A stretch of DNA of 64,000 nt from Sulfurimonas sp. (GCF_028694605.1 NZ_JAQVKP010000001.1:1-64000); one strand, 5' to 3'; positions 8,986-19,333 are shown, numbered from the stretch's first letter. Notes: a model not told the origin generated them from the letters alone. Program-made: numbers and translations.

Positions 8986-9462
8986 TTAAGGTCTTGGTTT
9001 TGCTGCTTCTACATTGTAAATACGACCATCACGCTTAACAATTTTAATCCTCTCTCCAACACCAAAAGTAGTTCCAATGGAGACGACAACCACCTCTTCT
9101 TTGTTGTCAAGCATTACGGTTAACTCTTGTGCGTTTGACTTTGAAAGCTCATTACCAGCATACATTCCGATAAGTCCGCCTGCAAGTGTTGTCAAAACAG
9201 ATCCTCTGCCGCCACCCATAGTAGAACCAAGCACACCACCAGTAATACCACCCAGCAAGGCACCACCACCTTCACCTTTTACAACAACTGCGCGCGCATC
9301 CGTTATGACACCAGATTGGGTGGACATAACATACCTTGTTGCCGCCGCATCAACTTCTGGAGTTCCGCTTTGCACACAACCACCCAACATTACCATGCTT
9401 ACAAATGCTACTGCAACCAATGTTTTCATACCACTCCTTTTTTCTTGCAATTTTACCACCAA
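8986..9462 (-). CDS. Glycine-zipper outer-membrane lipoprotein (SlyB-like)
   Basis: Lipobox LGGC; GGGALLGGITGGVLGSTMGGGRGS glycine zipper. Confidence 0.75.
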   Translation of the reverse strand: MVVKLQEKRSGMKTLVAVAFVSMVMLGGCVQSGTPEVDAAATRYVMSTQSGVITDARAVVVKGEGGGALLGGITGGVLGSTMGGGRGSVLTTLAGGLIGMYAGNELSKSNAQELTVMLDNKEEVVVVSIGTTFGVGERIKIVKRDGRIYNVEAAKPRP

Positions 9463-9508
9463 ATATCAACACTTATTTAAATCGTTGTCAAAATTCAATG
9501 AAGAGCTT

Positions 9509-10519
9509 CTATTTTGCAACTCTAAATTGTGCTATGACTGCTAGATGGTCTGAATAGCCATTTCCTTTATGCTTCTTTACTTTGCCTTGAGATATTTCCC
9601 ATCTGTATGGTTTGTCTTTTTTGAAGAGGTACTCTTTTTCAAAAGGTGTTATGCTTTTGTGGGTGTAGGAGATGCCGCTTTCTTTTAAGAGGGTTGGAGA
9701 GACAAGGATGTTGTCTAAAACCTCTTTTTTTCCTTTAAATATATATGTGTATCTGTTTTCTTCCTCTGTGTCGTACCAAAGGTTGTAAAAGCTCTCTTTT
9801 GCAGCCGTTGTCTCTTTGGCTTCAAATCTTTGGTGGATTGTGCCTAGTATGTGGTTGATGCCTGTGATGCCATCGGTGTCGTTTAAATTTCTTTTTCGCT
9901 TAAATTTTTCAAACTCTTCATAGTCTGAGTTGAAGTCTCCCAGTACAATCATGTTTTTATCAAAACCTATCTCTTTTGCTCTTTTTATAAGCGCTTTTGC
10001 GGAGATGATGCGCTCGCTCTCTGCTCCTGATTTTGATTTCCAGTGGTTGATAAAGATGTAGAGTTCTTTGCCCTCTATCCTAAATTTGATCTCAAGAATG
10101 TTTCTGTGTTCCAGTGTTCTTGTGACAGCCAACTCTTGTGCGTAAACAAATGGGAGTTTGCTCAAAATAGCTACTTTGACAGTTGTGTTTTTTTTGTCTG
10201 CGATGGCGTAATGTTCATAGTAAAGTCCGCTCTGCTTGAGTGCAAAGCGCAAATCAAGGAGAGCTTGGAGCGACTCTACCTCTTGGAGTGCGATGATATC
10301 GGCGTTGATATCTTTGATGACTTGCGTGATATTTTTGAGTTTTATCTTGTAGGTTTGCTGATTCCACTCTGATGTGCCGTTTGGTACGTACTCATCATAT
10401 TCATTACCGCTTTTTTCCAAATCAAAGAGATTTTCTACATTGTAGGTTGCTATTTTCAAGGTGGTTTCTCCAAAAAGTTGTGCCAAAAAAAGGAGTGTTA
10501 ATAGTAAAAACTTTATCAT
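9509..10519 (-). CDS. Endonuclease/exonuclease/phosphatase family protein
   Basis: IATYNVENLFD, IALQEVES, VLGDFNSD, SDHLAV motifs. Confidence 0.85.
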   Translation of the reverse strand: MIKFLLLTLLFLAQLFGETTLKIATYNVENLFDLEKSGNEYDEYVPNGTSEWNQQTYKIKLKNITQVIKDINADIIALQEVESLQALLDLRFALKQSGLYYEHYAIADKKNTTVKVAILSKLPFVYAQELAVTRTLEHRNILEIKFRIEGKELYIFINHWKSKSGAESERIISAKALIKRAKEIGFDKNMIVLGDFNSDYEEFEKFKRKRNLNDTDGITGINHILGTIHQRFEAKETTAAKESFYNLWYDTEEENRYTYIFKGKKEVLDNILVSPTLLKESGISYTHKSITPFEKEYLFKKDKPYRWEISQGKVKKHKGNGYSDHLAVIAQFRVAK

Positions 10520-12459
10520 AGGATTCCATTTAGTTGAAGTAGAGCGTCCGGATTTGGCTCTCTACCCATAAGCTCTTGAAAAAATGCATCCATGCTCTTT
10601 GCTCCGCCGCCCCTTAAAACCGTATCAAGGTATCTTTGGGCTGTCGTTGAGCCAAATATGCCCTCGTTTACCACACCAAAAAAAGCATCGGCACTTAGCA
10701 CTTCCGCCCATTTGTAGCTGTAGTATCCCGCTGCATATCCGCCTGCAAAGATGTGTGAAAAGCCATGTTGAAACTTGTTGTACGCCGGTGGTTTTATAAG
10801 CGCACTCTCTTCTCTGATGGAGTTAAGAAGCGTTTGGATTTCGCTTGCCTGATGAAGTTTTGTATGAAGTTGAAAATCAAAGAGCGAAAATTCAAGCTGT
10901 CTTAGCATCGACATGGCAGAGAGAAAATTTTTGCTTCGTACGAGTTTTTCTATCATCTCTTGTGGCAGGATTTCGCCTGTTTTATAGTGTTTTGCAAAGA
11001 GTTGGAGTACTTTTGGCTCATAGGCAAAGTTTTCCAAAAACTGGGACGGAAACTCCACCGCATCCCACTCTACGCCATTTACACCGCTTACGCTGTTCTC
11101 ATCGACATGGCTTAGCATGTGGTGCAGAGCGTGTCCCATCTCATGAAAGAGGGTTACCACATCATCATGGCGTAAAAGGGACGGGCTTTTGCCCTTGGAT
11201 GGCGGGAAGTTGCACACTATGACGGCAGATGCCAACTGCTCTTTGCCTTTTTCGTCAAGGTGGTGCGACTGGAAGTTGTTCATCCATGCACCCCCTTGTT
11301 TGCCTTTTCTTGCTTCTAGGTCGAGGTAGAGTCTCGCCTTTAGAGCGTTATCGACAAAAACATCATAAGAGAGTGCTTTTTTATCCCATAACGCCTCCTC
11401 TTTTTTTTCAAATCTGATGCCAAAGAGCCTCTTTAAAAAGGTAAACATCCCCTCTAAAACACTTTTTTGTTCAAAGTATGGTCGGTACTCTTCCTCATCT
11501 ATATCGTATTTTGCTTTTTTGAGTATCTCGCTGTAATAGGCGGTGTCAAAACTTTGCAGCTCTCTTTGTGCAATCTCTTGGAGTTCTTGAAGCTCTCTTT
11601 TTGCTTGGTTTTGGGAGTTTGTCATCAACTTTTCTAAGAAAGAGAGAACGCTTTGTTCATCTTTTGCCATTTTGCTCGCAATAGAGTATGCGGCATAGCT
11701 CTCAAATCCCAAAAGGCGGCTCATCTCGTCTCTTAAACTTAGTATCTCGTCTATGATAGCCTCATTTTGCGGCGCTCTGGTGACATAGGCACGGTAGAGT
11801 TCTTCTCGAATCTGCTCATTTTTGCCATAGGTCATGTATGCCAGGTATGAAGGCATTTGGAGTGTGAATTTGTACTTTGTGATTCCGTCTTCTTTGAACT
11901 TTGCGCTCTGTAAATCGCTTGGCGGTATGCCCTCTACATCTTTTTCGTCGGTGATGATGTATTTGTAGTCGTTGGTTGCGTTGAGCAGATTTTGGCTAAA
12001 GTCGTTGGAGAGACTGCTTTTTTTTATGTTAATCTCTTGAAGCCTCTCTTTTGTTTTTTCATCCAGATGTGCGCCGCTAAGCTCAAAGCCCAAGATACTC
12101 AGCTCCAAAACTCTTCTTTGCTCTTGGTTTAGATGCTCATGTGCCAAAATCTTCTTGTATGCCTTGTATATCTCTATGTTTTGTGAGAGTTTGGTAGAGT
12201 ACTCGGTAATGATAGGAAGTGCTTTTGCATAGACTTTTTGCGTCTTTGCGCTGTTGTTGACAGAGTTGAGATGCGAAAGTTTGACAAAAAACTGCTCTAA
12301 ATGTTCGTCCATCAGCTCTAGTGGTTTGACAAAGTTTGCAAAGGTTTTCTCTTTTGTTTTTAAAAGTTTGCTTACTTTTTTGTTGTTTTTCTCAATTCTC
12401 TCGTTTAGTTCCTCTATAAAGCTATCTAAATCAATACTTAAATCTAAAAATTTACTCAT
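10516..12459 (-). CDS. M3 family metallopeptidase (oligopeptidase A-like)
   Basis: HEMGHALHHML zinc motif; GGAWMNNF; full-length homology pattern. Confidence 0.9.
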   Translation of the reverse strand: MSKFLDLSIDLDSFIEELNERIEKNNKKVSKLLKTKEKTFANFVKPLELMDEHLEQFFVKLSHLNSVNNSAKTQKVYAKALPIITEYSTKLSQNIEIYKAYKKILAHEHLNQEQRRVLELSILGFELSGAHLDEKTKERLQEINIKKSSLSNDFSQNLLNATNDYKYIITDEKDVEGIPPSDLQSAKFKEDGITKYKFTLQMPSYLAYMTYGKNEQIREELYRAYVTRAPQNEAIIDEILSLRDEMSRLLGFESYAAYSIASKMAKDEQSVLSFLEKLMTNSQNQAKRELQELQEIAQRELQSFDTAYYSEILKKAKYDIDEEEYRPYFEQKSVLEGMFTFLKRLFGIRFEKKEEALWDKKALSYDVFVDNALKARLYLDLEARKGKQGGAWMNNFQSHHLDEKGKEQLASAVIVCNFPPSKGKSPSLLRHDDVVTLFHEMGHALHHMLSHVDENSVSGVNGVEWDAVEFPSQFLENFAYEPKVLQLFAKHYKTGEILPQEMIEKLVRSKNFLSAMSMLRQLEFSLFDFQLHTKLHQASEIQTLLNSIREESALIKPPAYNKFQHGFSHIFAGGYAAGYYSYKWAEVLSADAFFGVVNEGIFGSTTAQRYLDTVLRGGGAKSMDAFFQELMGREPNPDALLQLNGIL

Positions 12460-13550
12460 TATTCATCCTCTTTGTCTCGTTTTTGTTTTGTGGCATTGAA
12501 TTTTTTTATCAAAATATCATCATAGCTGTCCGCATACTTAAAAAGCCTCTCAAGTGCAATTTTACCCTCTTTAAGTGTCAATGACGAATCCGGGATAAGG
12601 TAGGAGAGGTAGATAAAATTTTCATTGATGGAGAAGTGCAGATATGAGAACTTTTGGTTTTCGTCAAGCAGATAGTCATAGAGTTTTTCTATGTTCTCCT
12701 GCGGGATAACGCAAAGTTTGGAGTCCGCTATGATAATGCCGTTGTCATAGTAGTTTATCTCAATGCGTGCGGTGTTATAGTCCACTCTCCATGAAGCCTG
12801 CGAGCGTCTGGCAAGTGTGACGTTGACATCAAGCAAAGCCAAAATCTCTTCAAGCAGTTTCGTACTTCCCGTGGGTTTATACCCTTTTCTTCTGAGTTTT
12901 GCGACTTCAAGTTTTATGCCGCATCTTGGGCAGTAGTCCTCTTTTATCTCTATTTCATCGATAAGATTTTTGCATGAAGGACATTTGAGAACATTTTTGA
13001 TGTTGAAATTTTTGTAGCTCTTAAGAGCCTCGTCCACGTAAAAGTATGGAAGCGCAAAACCTAAGTTGTTGGAGTCTTGGATGATAAATGTGTTCACGCC
13101 TACCACCTCACCGTCTATACTCAACAGAGGTCCGCCGCTGTTTCCGGGGTTGATGGCGGCGTCAAGCTGTACATACTCAAGCTCTCCGTAAATCCTTGAA
13201 GCTTTGGAGACGATGCCCTCGGTAGCACTGTAGTTTAGCCCGTATGGGTGTCCGATAGCGATAACGGTATCGCCGTTTTGAATCGTTTTTTGCGAGAGTT
13301 GCAGTGGATTTTGCGGTGTCTCAAACGAAGATGTTATAAATGCAAGGTCAAAATATGCATCGTCATAAACCACCTCCGCAATAGAGCGTTTTATAGTTTT
13401 TGAGCTGATAACAACCTCTTTGAGACCTGCGACGACATGGGAGTTTGTGACGATTAAATCACCCAAGATAAACCCTGTACCGCTTCCATACGGGGTCATG
13501 ATTTGGATAATGTTTTCGATATAGCGTTCAAGTACGATTTGTGTATTCAC
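12459..13550 (-). CDS. Trypsin-like serine protease with internal zinc ribbon
   Basis: Catalytic contexts TNSHVV, DLAF, INPGNSGGPLL; CPSC...CPRC; no signal peptide. Confidence 0.8.
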   Translation of the reverse strand: MNTQIVLERYIENIIQIMTPYGSGTGFILGDLIVTNSHVVAGLKEVVISSKTIKRSIAEVVYDDAYFDLAFITSSFETPQNPLQLSQKTIQNGDTVIAIGHPYGLNYSATEGIVSKASRIYGELEYVQLDAAINPGNSGGPLLSIDGEVVGVNTFIIQDSNNLGFALPYFYVDEALKSYKNFNIKNVLKCPSCKNLIDEIEIKEDYCPRCGIKLEVAKLRRKGYKPTGSTKLLEEILALLDVNVTLARRSQASWRVDYNTARIEINYYDNGIIIADSKLCVIPQENIEKLYDYLLDENQKFSYLHFSINENFIYLSYLIPDSSLTLKEGKIALERLFKYADSYDDILIKKFNATKQKRDKEDE

Positions 13551-13552
13551 GG

Positions 13553-14866
13553 CTAAATATCCTCGTAGTTGAGATTTTTGAGTTGGAGATAAAAGCTGTT
13601 GTTAAACTCGCTCAGTGAGGTGAAATTGAGTTTGTCTCCAAAGGGTTTGAGCATTTTAAAGCGGCTTTGATAAGGGGTGATAATGCTCTCAATCTTAGAG
13701 ATGATAGCTTTTTTTGCAAAGGTTGCATTTTGTGCGTCATAGAGCGTAGTGTAGCCCAGAGCTTTAAAAAAAGCGGGATTTTGAACCTCTACAAGAGTGT
13801 GCAGCAGCTCCCTTGTAACGGGATGCAGTCCGTAGTTGTAGAGCAGATACATAGCGACATATTTGTACATGGTCGGGATGATTTGGTTGTAGCGGTTGCT
13901 TTTGTACCACCGCACTTTTGCAAGGGACTCTGTTATAAAAATATCTATCTCTTCATGAGAGGCTTTTTCTGTCGGGTTGAAGGTGTATTTGGCATTGTAA
14001 AAATTTGTCTTAAACTTATCAAAACTCATCTCTTGAAGTTCGGCGATGTACTCTCTTAGCTCGTCGTTTTTTGCCTCTACCGTTAGGTTCTCATCGCTAA
14101 AATAGTCTTGGATTTTTTTGGTTGATTTTTTAAAGATAGAAAATTTCGGCACCAAAAGATAATCAATTTTAAAAAGAAGATAGAGTAGCAAAAATGATTG
14201 CATCCCCGCATTGTCGTTTGATGGAAGCGATGAGATTTTGGCATTTACCTCATCTATCCACTCGTGCATAAAACGGTACTTCAAGGAGAGTTCCTCTTCA
14301 TCCAAAGAAGAAATATGGGCGATATCCTCAAGAGCAATATCCGCAAACTCGCTTTTGACATACTCTTTGTCATAGTCGGCGTTGAGTGCAATCTCTCTAA
14401 GAGGAAAAAAGAGTTTTTGCGGACTCATGGTGATGTTGTCCATTGAGAGTTTAAGCTTGATATGCTCTTCATCGCTAAAGTAGTAGCAGTAGGTAAACTG
14501 GTAGTTCCTCTCCAAAATAAGGCGTTTAAGTGCGACATTTGCAGAGCTTTTTTTAACAAGAATCGCTTCTGCATGAAGATTTTCTTTGGTTATCGTACCT
14601 TTGATTTTCGCACTGCCTTGGTAGAGTTTAAAGTGGAGTTTTTCATCCTCTTTTTGAATGATGATGTTCTCATTTGCATACCCGTTTGAGTAGTTCTGAA
14701 GTGATTGTAGGAAGTACTCGTATGCAGCGAGGATTTTTTTGGACTCAAACGCCTCATACGATTTGTTGAAAAGCTCCTCTTCGTCTTCTGCAAGATTTGC
14801 ATTTGTGCCTCGTCCAAAAGCGTGTTTTAACTCTGTTTTTATCTCAAAAAAATCTAACCAGCCCAT
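13553..14866 (-). CDS. Hypothetical protein adjacent to the protease
   Basis: 437-aa ORF, 2 bp from the protease start, same strand. Confidence 0.65.
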   Translation of the reverse strand: MGWLDFFEIKTELKHAFGRGTNANLAEDEEELFNKSYEAFESKKILAAYEYFLQSLQNYSNGYANENIIIQKEDEKLHFKLYQGSAKIKGTITKENLHAEAILVKKSSANVALKRLILERNYQFTYCYYFSDEEHIKLKLSMDNITMSPQKLFFPLREIALNADYDKEYVKSEFADIALEDIAHISSLDEEELSLKYRFMHEWIDEVNAKISSLPSNDNAGMQSFLLLYLLFKIDYLLVPKFSIFKKSTKKIQDYFSDENLTVEAKNDELREYIAELQEMSFDKFKTNFYNAKYTFNPTEKASHEEIDIFITESLAKVRWYKSNRYNQIIPTMYKYVAMYLLYNYGLHPVTRELLHTLVEVQNPAFFKALGYTTLYDAQNATFAKKAIISKIESIITPYQSRFKMLKPFGDKLNFTSLSEFNNSFYLQLKNLNYEDI

Positions 14867-15039
14867 GTTCCCTCTTATAAAAAATAGTATTATAACCGAC
14901 CTTTGTTACAAAGGGTTTGGTACAAGACCTCTTTTTTGATAAGTTTGAAAATAGAATATTTTTTTAAGATTAGAAATTGTAATATTGAAACATTGTTGTT
15001 TTAGATGAATATTATTTTATCAAAGCGGAGGGTAGGTAT

Positions 15040-16581
15040 ATGCAAAGCTTGTATCAAGAAAAAAAAGCAAGAAGCTTCTACTTTTTTCTGCTTATTACTG
15101 CCGTGCCTATCATCGGTGTCATAATCATCTTCTCTTTTATGCATATCCATATCAGAAACAATATAGAGTTTGTATCGCATGAATTAAGAGGTCTTGAGAT
15201 AGTATCTCAGATACAAAAAAGTGTTTTAGATATACAAAAAATGAGAGGTCTGGTCTGTATAGACTGTCCAAGCAAAGAGACGCTAGGGAAGATAGAGACG
15301 CTTCAAGACGTTATCGTAAAGGATATGGAAGCCTTGCAAGTTGCCACTATCGCATTAAATGGGGATACACCTCTAAAAAAAGAACTTTTGGCGTTTGTAT
15401 ATTTTGTAAATACAAGCAAGTTTGAGTATCTCAACTTTGAAGAATTTACTGATATAGTAGATAGTTTTATGTCATTTTCAAATTATATCTCCTATCACTG
15501 CAAGCTTATACTGGAGCCTGATTTGAACAGATATCTTTTAGTGGAAAATATTGTCTCTCTGTTTCCTTCGCTAATCGAGTATAACGGACAAATCAGAGCA
15601 GTTGCGTCAAGCACAAAAAAGGGCAGCATCGCTTCTGTACAAAAGCAGCATATATCTATACAGTTAAGCAAGATTCAAGATAAGATGCAAAAGATAGAGT
15701 TTAACCTCTACATACTGCAAAAAACACTCAACAGTCCCGAGTTGGAAACGACCTATAAAAATATGAAAAAGGCTCAGAAAAACATAGAGGAATTTGCAAA
15801 AAATGAGTTGCTGGCAGCCGATGGGGTATCTGTTGAACCAAACGGGATATATGTGCAGATGACTCAAAATGTGGATTTTATAGTAGCTTTGTACGATATG
15901 AACCGTAAGATTTTGAAAAGTGATTTGGATAAAGAACTAAAAGAAAACAGCCTATATCTTTTTTATATATCTTCATTCGGGCTTATTTGTGTTGTGTTTG
16001 TCATTTTTATAAATAGAAAATTTTATTTGAAAAATAAAAAATATATAGATAAAATAGAGGAGCTGACCGTAACAGACGCTATGACGGCGTTATACAACAG
16101 AAGGCATTTTGATGAGGTGTTTGAAAAGAGCTTAAAAATCCAACAGCGGACAGGGCAGACACTTATTTTTATCATTTTTGACATTGACTTTTTTAAACAG
16201 TACAATGACACTTACGGGCACCAAGCGGGCGATGTTGCTATAAAGGCAGTCGCACAAAGTGCAAAAGAATCCCTCAGACGAGCGGGCGATATGGCTTTTA
16301 GGCTTGGGGGAGAGGAGTTTGGCATCTTGTGTGTGGGCATGAGCGAATCAGAAGCACTCTTGTTTGCAAACAATATAAGAGAAAAGATAGAAAGCAAAAA
16401 AATTGAACACAAGAGTAGTTATGTTAGCCGCTACTTGACCGTCTCAATGGGTGTTATAGTTGTTGAATCCGGGATGGTGAGTAGCACAAGCGAGATATAC
16501 AAACATGCTGATGATGCTCTTTATTTGGCAAAAGAGAGTGGACGTAACCAAGCTGTGTTTCATGATGCAAAAGCTTTTTAG
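15040..16581 (+). CDS. Membrane sensor diguanylate cyclase (GGDEF)
   Basis: TM plus NIT-like periplasmic region (IQKSVLDIQKMRGL); FRLGGEEFGIL. Confidence 0.88.
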   Translation: MQSLYQEKKARSFYFFLLITAVPIIGVIIIFSFMHIHIRNNIEFVSHELRGLEIVSQIQKSVLDIQKMRGLVCIDCPSKETLGKIETLQDVIVKDMEALQVATIALNGDTPLKKELLAFVYFVNTSKFEYLNFEEFTDIVDSFMSFSNYISYHCKLILEPDLNRYLLVENIVSLFPSLIEYNGQIRAVASSTKKGSIASVQKQHISIQLSKIQDKMQKIEFNLYILQKTLNSPELETTYKNMKKAQKNIEEFAKNELLAADGVSVEPNGIYVQMTQNVDFIVALYDMNRKILKSDLDKELKENSLYLFYISSFGLICVVFVIFINRKFYLKNKKYIDKIEELTVTDAMTALYNRRHFDEVFEKSLKIQQRTGQTLIFIIFDIDFFKQYNDTYGHQAGDVAIKAVAQSAKESLRRAGDMAFRLGGEEFGILCVGMSESEALLFANNIREKIESKKIEHKSSYVSRYLTVSMGVIVVESGMVSSTSEIYKHADDALYLAKESGRNQAVFHDAKAF

Positions 16582-16639
16582 AAATTGTCTAAAATCTGTC
16601 ATTTTGTTCGTTTTGTAAAGAAGTTTTTCAATTTTTATG

Positions 16640-16664
16640 ATACTGTATAAAATTTATACAGTAT
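16640..16664. promoter_or_regulatory. 25-nt perfect palindrome ATACTGTATAAAATTTATACAGTAT, upstream of the FNT promoter
   Basis: Inverted repeat with single central base, ending 2 bp before TTGACT. Confidence 0.65.
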
Positions 16665-16666
16665 AG

Positions 16667-16695
16667 TTGACTAAATATTGTGCTTTAAATATACA
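16667..16695 (+). promoter_or_regulatory. Sigma70-type promoter TTGACT-N17-TATACA
   Basis: -35 at 16667-16672, -10 at 16690-16695, ahead of the FNT gene. Confidence 0.55.
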
Positions 16696-16740
16696 ATTTT
16701 GCCATCACAACAGTGAAATATTTTTTTTGAGGAGTGTACC

Positions 16741-17553
16741 ATGTCTTACTTGGTTCCTACGGAGTTTGTTACAAAAATGGTGGATGCTGGCGAGTCAAAA
16801 GTCTATATGTCCACAAAAGATACGCTTATCAGAGCTTTTATGGCAGGAGCTATTTTGGCACTTGCGGCTGCTTTTGCCATCACAGTGACGATGAAGACGG
16901 GTTCGCCGCTTGTTGGTGCGATGCTTTTTCCTGTCGGTTTTATCATGCTCTATCTTATGGGCTTTGACCTTTTAACCGGTGTTTTCGTTTTGGTTCCTTT
17001 AGCGCTCATCGACAAACGCCCCGGGGTCACCGTGAAGCAGGTTCTTAGAAACTGGGGGCTTGTGTTTGTGGGTAACTTTGCGGGTGCATTACTTGTTGCG
17101 TTTATGATTTCGTTTATCCTTACTTACGGGTATCAGATAGAACCGGGGGAAGTCGGTAAAAAGATAGCGACTATCGGTGAATCAAGAACACTTGGATATC
17201 AAGAGCATGGTATTTGGGGCTGGATGACGGTTTTTATCCGTGGTATGCTTTGTAACTGGATGGTCTCTATGGGTGTTGTGGGGGCGATGATCTCAACTAC
17301 GGTAAGCGGCAAGGCTATCGCTATGTGGATGCCTATCATGCTCTTTTTCTTTATGGGTTTTGAGCACTCTATCGTTAACATGTTTTTGTTTCCATTCTCT
17401 ATGATTATGGGTGGCGGCTTTACAGTTTGGGATTATCTTTTGTGGAATGAGCTTCCGGTTGCTCTTGGAAACCTTGTGGGCGGACTTGCATTTACAGGTT
17501 TGACACTCTATGCAACCCATGTCAAAACCGGTGCAAAAAGAAAACTAAACTGA
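16741..17553 (+). CDS. Formate/nitrite transporter (FNT) family protein
   Basis: FNT signatures (GAMLFPVGFIMLYLMGFDLLTGVF, NWMVSMGV, EHSIVNMF). Confidence 0.9.
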   Translation: MSYLVPTEFVTKMVDAGESKVYMSTKDTLIRAFMAGAILALAAAFAITVTMKTGSPLVGAMLFPVGFIMLYLMGFDLLTGVFVLVPLALIDKRPGVTVKQVLRNWGLVFVGNFAGALLVAFMISFILTYGYQIEPGEVGKKIATIGESRTLGYQEHGIWGWMTVFIRGMLCNWMVSMGVVGAMISTTVSGKAIAMWMPIMLFFFMGFEHSIVNMFLFPFSMIMGGGFTVWDYLLWNELPVALGNLVGGLAFTGLTLYATHVKTGAKRKLN

Positions 17554-17560
17554 TTTTTCT

Positions 17561-19282
17561 ATGAAAAGCCGCTTAGAACTCTCTATCTCTCAGTACTCCA
17601 CTGAGGGACGCAAAGAGATAAATCAAGACTTTCACGATATCTGTATTCCGCAGGAGCCTCAACTCACACACAAAGGTGTTGCTATCGCCATCGCTGATGG
17701 TATCGGCAGCAGCAGTGTGAGCCAAATCGCCTCCAAAACGGCCGTTACCTCTTTTTTGATGGATTACTTAAGCACGCCTGATGCGTGGTCTGTCAAAAAA
17801 TCAGCTCTTAGAGTTTTGGGTGCCGCGAACTCTTGGCTACACTCCCAAACCATGCAGAGCAACTACTCACATGACAAAAACCGAGGCTATGTCTGCACTT
17901 TTAGCGCAATGGTGCTTCGCTCAAGCAGTGCGTACATTTTTCATGCGGGCGATACCAGAATTTATCGTTTGCGTGAGGGTGTGATGGAACAGCTTACGCA
18001 AGACCATCGTCTATGGGTCTCAAGGGAAGAGAGCTACTTAAGCCGTGCTTTGGGCATGGAGCCGCATGTGCGTATGGACTATAGCAGTTTTAGCGTGGAA
18101 GTGGGGGATATTTTTCTCTTTATGAGTGACGGTGTTTATGAGTTTGTGAGTGATGCAGTGATGGCACAGACGGTGCAAAGTCATCTCGGTTCTTTTGAAA
18201 ATGCCGCTCAAACTATCGGCGAGACGGCGTTTGAGATAGGGAGTGATGACAACATCACCATCCAGCTTGTGCGTGTGGATGCGTTGCCAAAAAAAGAGGT
18301 AAAAGAGATTTACAAACAGCTTGAGGAGAAGCCTTTTGCACCTCTGCTTGAAGCACGGGAAGAGTTTGAGGGTTACACTATTGTTAGAGAACTCAGTGCA
18401 AGCAATAGAAGCCATGTTTATCTGGGTGTGGACAAAGAGAGCGGTGCATCGGTGGTACTTAAAATCCCATCCATAGATATGCGTGGCGACAAGGCGTATC
18501 TGGAGCGGTTTTTGATGGAGGAGTGGGTGGCTAGACGCATCAACAGTGCGAATGTTTTAAAAGCTTTTACTCCTAAGCGCAAGAAAAACTACCTCTATAA
18601 CACTTTGGAGTATGTCGAAGGGCAGACGCTCTCTCAGTGGATTATAGACAATCCGCATCCATCACTTGAGACGGTGCGTCAGATGGCGGAGCAGATAGCA
18701 AAAGGGCTTTTGGCACTGCATCGTCAAGAGATGCTGCATCAAGACCTAAGACCGCAAAATATCATGATAGATGCTTCCGGAACGCTAAAAATCATAGACT
18801 TTGGCGCAACAAGAGTGGAGGGCATCATGGATATCAATATCCGGCTTGAGCAGGAAAATCTCTTGGGAACAGCACTCTACAGCGCACCGGAATACTTTTT
18901 AGGCAAAGATGGAACAACCCGCTCAGACCTATTTTCACTCGGCGTTATCGTTTATGAGATGCTTTGCGGTCACTTTCCTTATGGCGTTGAGGTTGCAAGA
19001 GTTAAAAATGAGGCAGCGCAAAAGAGACTCCGTTACACGCCGCTTTACCGCTACAACCAAGAGATTCCCGTGTGGGTCGATGAGGCTGTGAAAAAAGCTG
19101 TTGCCATCAAAGCAAATGAGCGTTACGAAGAACTAAGCGAGTTTTTGTATGACCTGCGCCACCCAAACGAGGAGTTTTTAAAGAAGAAAAAACCGCCGCT
19201 TGTAGAGAAAAACAGTGTCGTCTTTTGGCAGGGAGTTTCGTTTGTGTTAGCAGTGTTATTGGTTTTTTCTTTTGTTTGGTAA
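17561..19282 (+). CDS. Fused PP2C phosphatase / Ser-Thr protein kinase with C-terminal TM helix
   Basis: PP2C motifs (IADGIG, FHAGDTRIYR, LFMSDGVYEF, DDNITI) then kinase motifs (LHQDLRPQNIMID, IIDFGAT, LGTALYSAPEY); hydrophobic C-terminus. Confidence 0.9.
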   Translation: MKSRLELSISQYSTEGRKEINQDFHDICIPQEPQLTHKGVAIAIADGIGSSSVSQIASKTAVTSFLMDYLSTPDAWSVKKSALRVLGAANSWLHSQTMQSNYSHDKNRGYVCTFSAMVLRSSSAYIFHAGDTRIYRLREGVMEQLTQDHRLWVSREESYLSRALGMEPHVRMDYSSFSVEVGDIFLFMSDGVYEFVSDAVMAQTVQSHLGSFENAAQTIGETAFEIGSDDNITIQLVRVDALPKKEVKEIYKQLEEKPFAPLLEAREEFEGYTIVRELSASNRSHVYLGVDKESGASVVLKIPSIDMRGDKAYLERFLMEEWVARRINSANVLKAFTPKRKKNYLYNTLEYVEGQTLSQWIIDNPHPSLETVRQMAEQIAKGLLALHRQEMLHQDLRPQNIMIDASGTLKIIDFGATRVEGIMDINIRLEQENLLGTALYSAPEYFLGKDGTTRSDLFSLGVIVYEMLCGHFPYGVEVARVKNEAAQKRLRYTPLYRYNQEIPVWVDEAVKKAVAIKANERYEELSEFLYDLRHPNEEFLKKKKPPLVEKNSVVFWQGVSFVLAVLLVFSFVW

Positions 19283-19333
19283 AATCGTTAGATTGATAGA
19301 AATATGAAAAAAAAGGCTGTGAAAATATTTGTG

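Noticed and set aside
9077-9544. 155-aa plus-strand ORF
   Set aside because: Antisense to the glycine-zipper lipoprotein; low-complexity composition.
10845-11417. Plus-strand ORFs opposite the M3 peptidase
   Set aside because: Shadow ORFs of a clear minus-strand coding gene.
13667-14059. 130-aa plus-strand ORF
   Set aside because: Antisense to the 437-aa ORF; no recognisable domain.
16640-16664. Palindrome as intrinsic terminator of the GGDEF gene
   Set aside because: Stem is AT-rich and lacks a following T-run; position beside the -35 box favours an operator.
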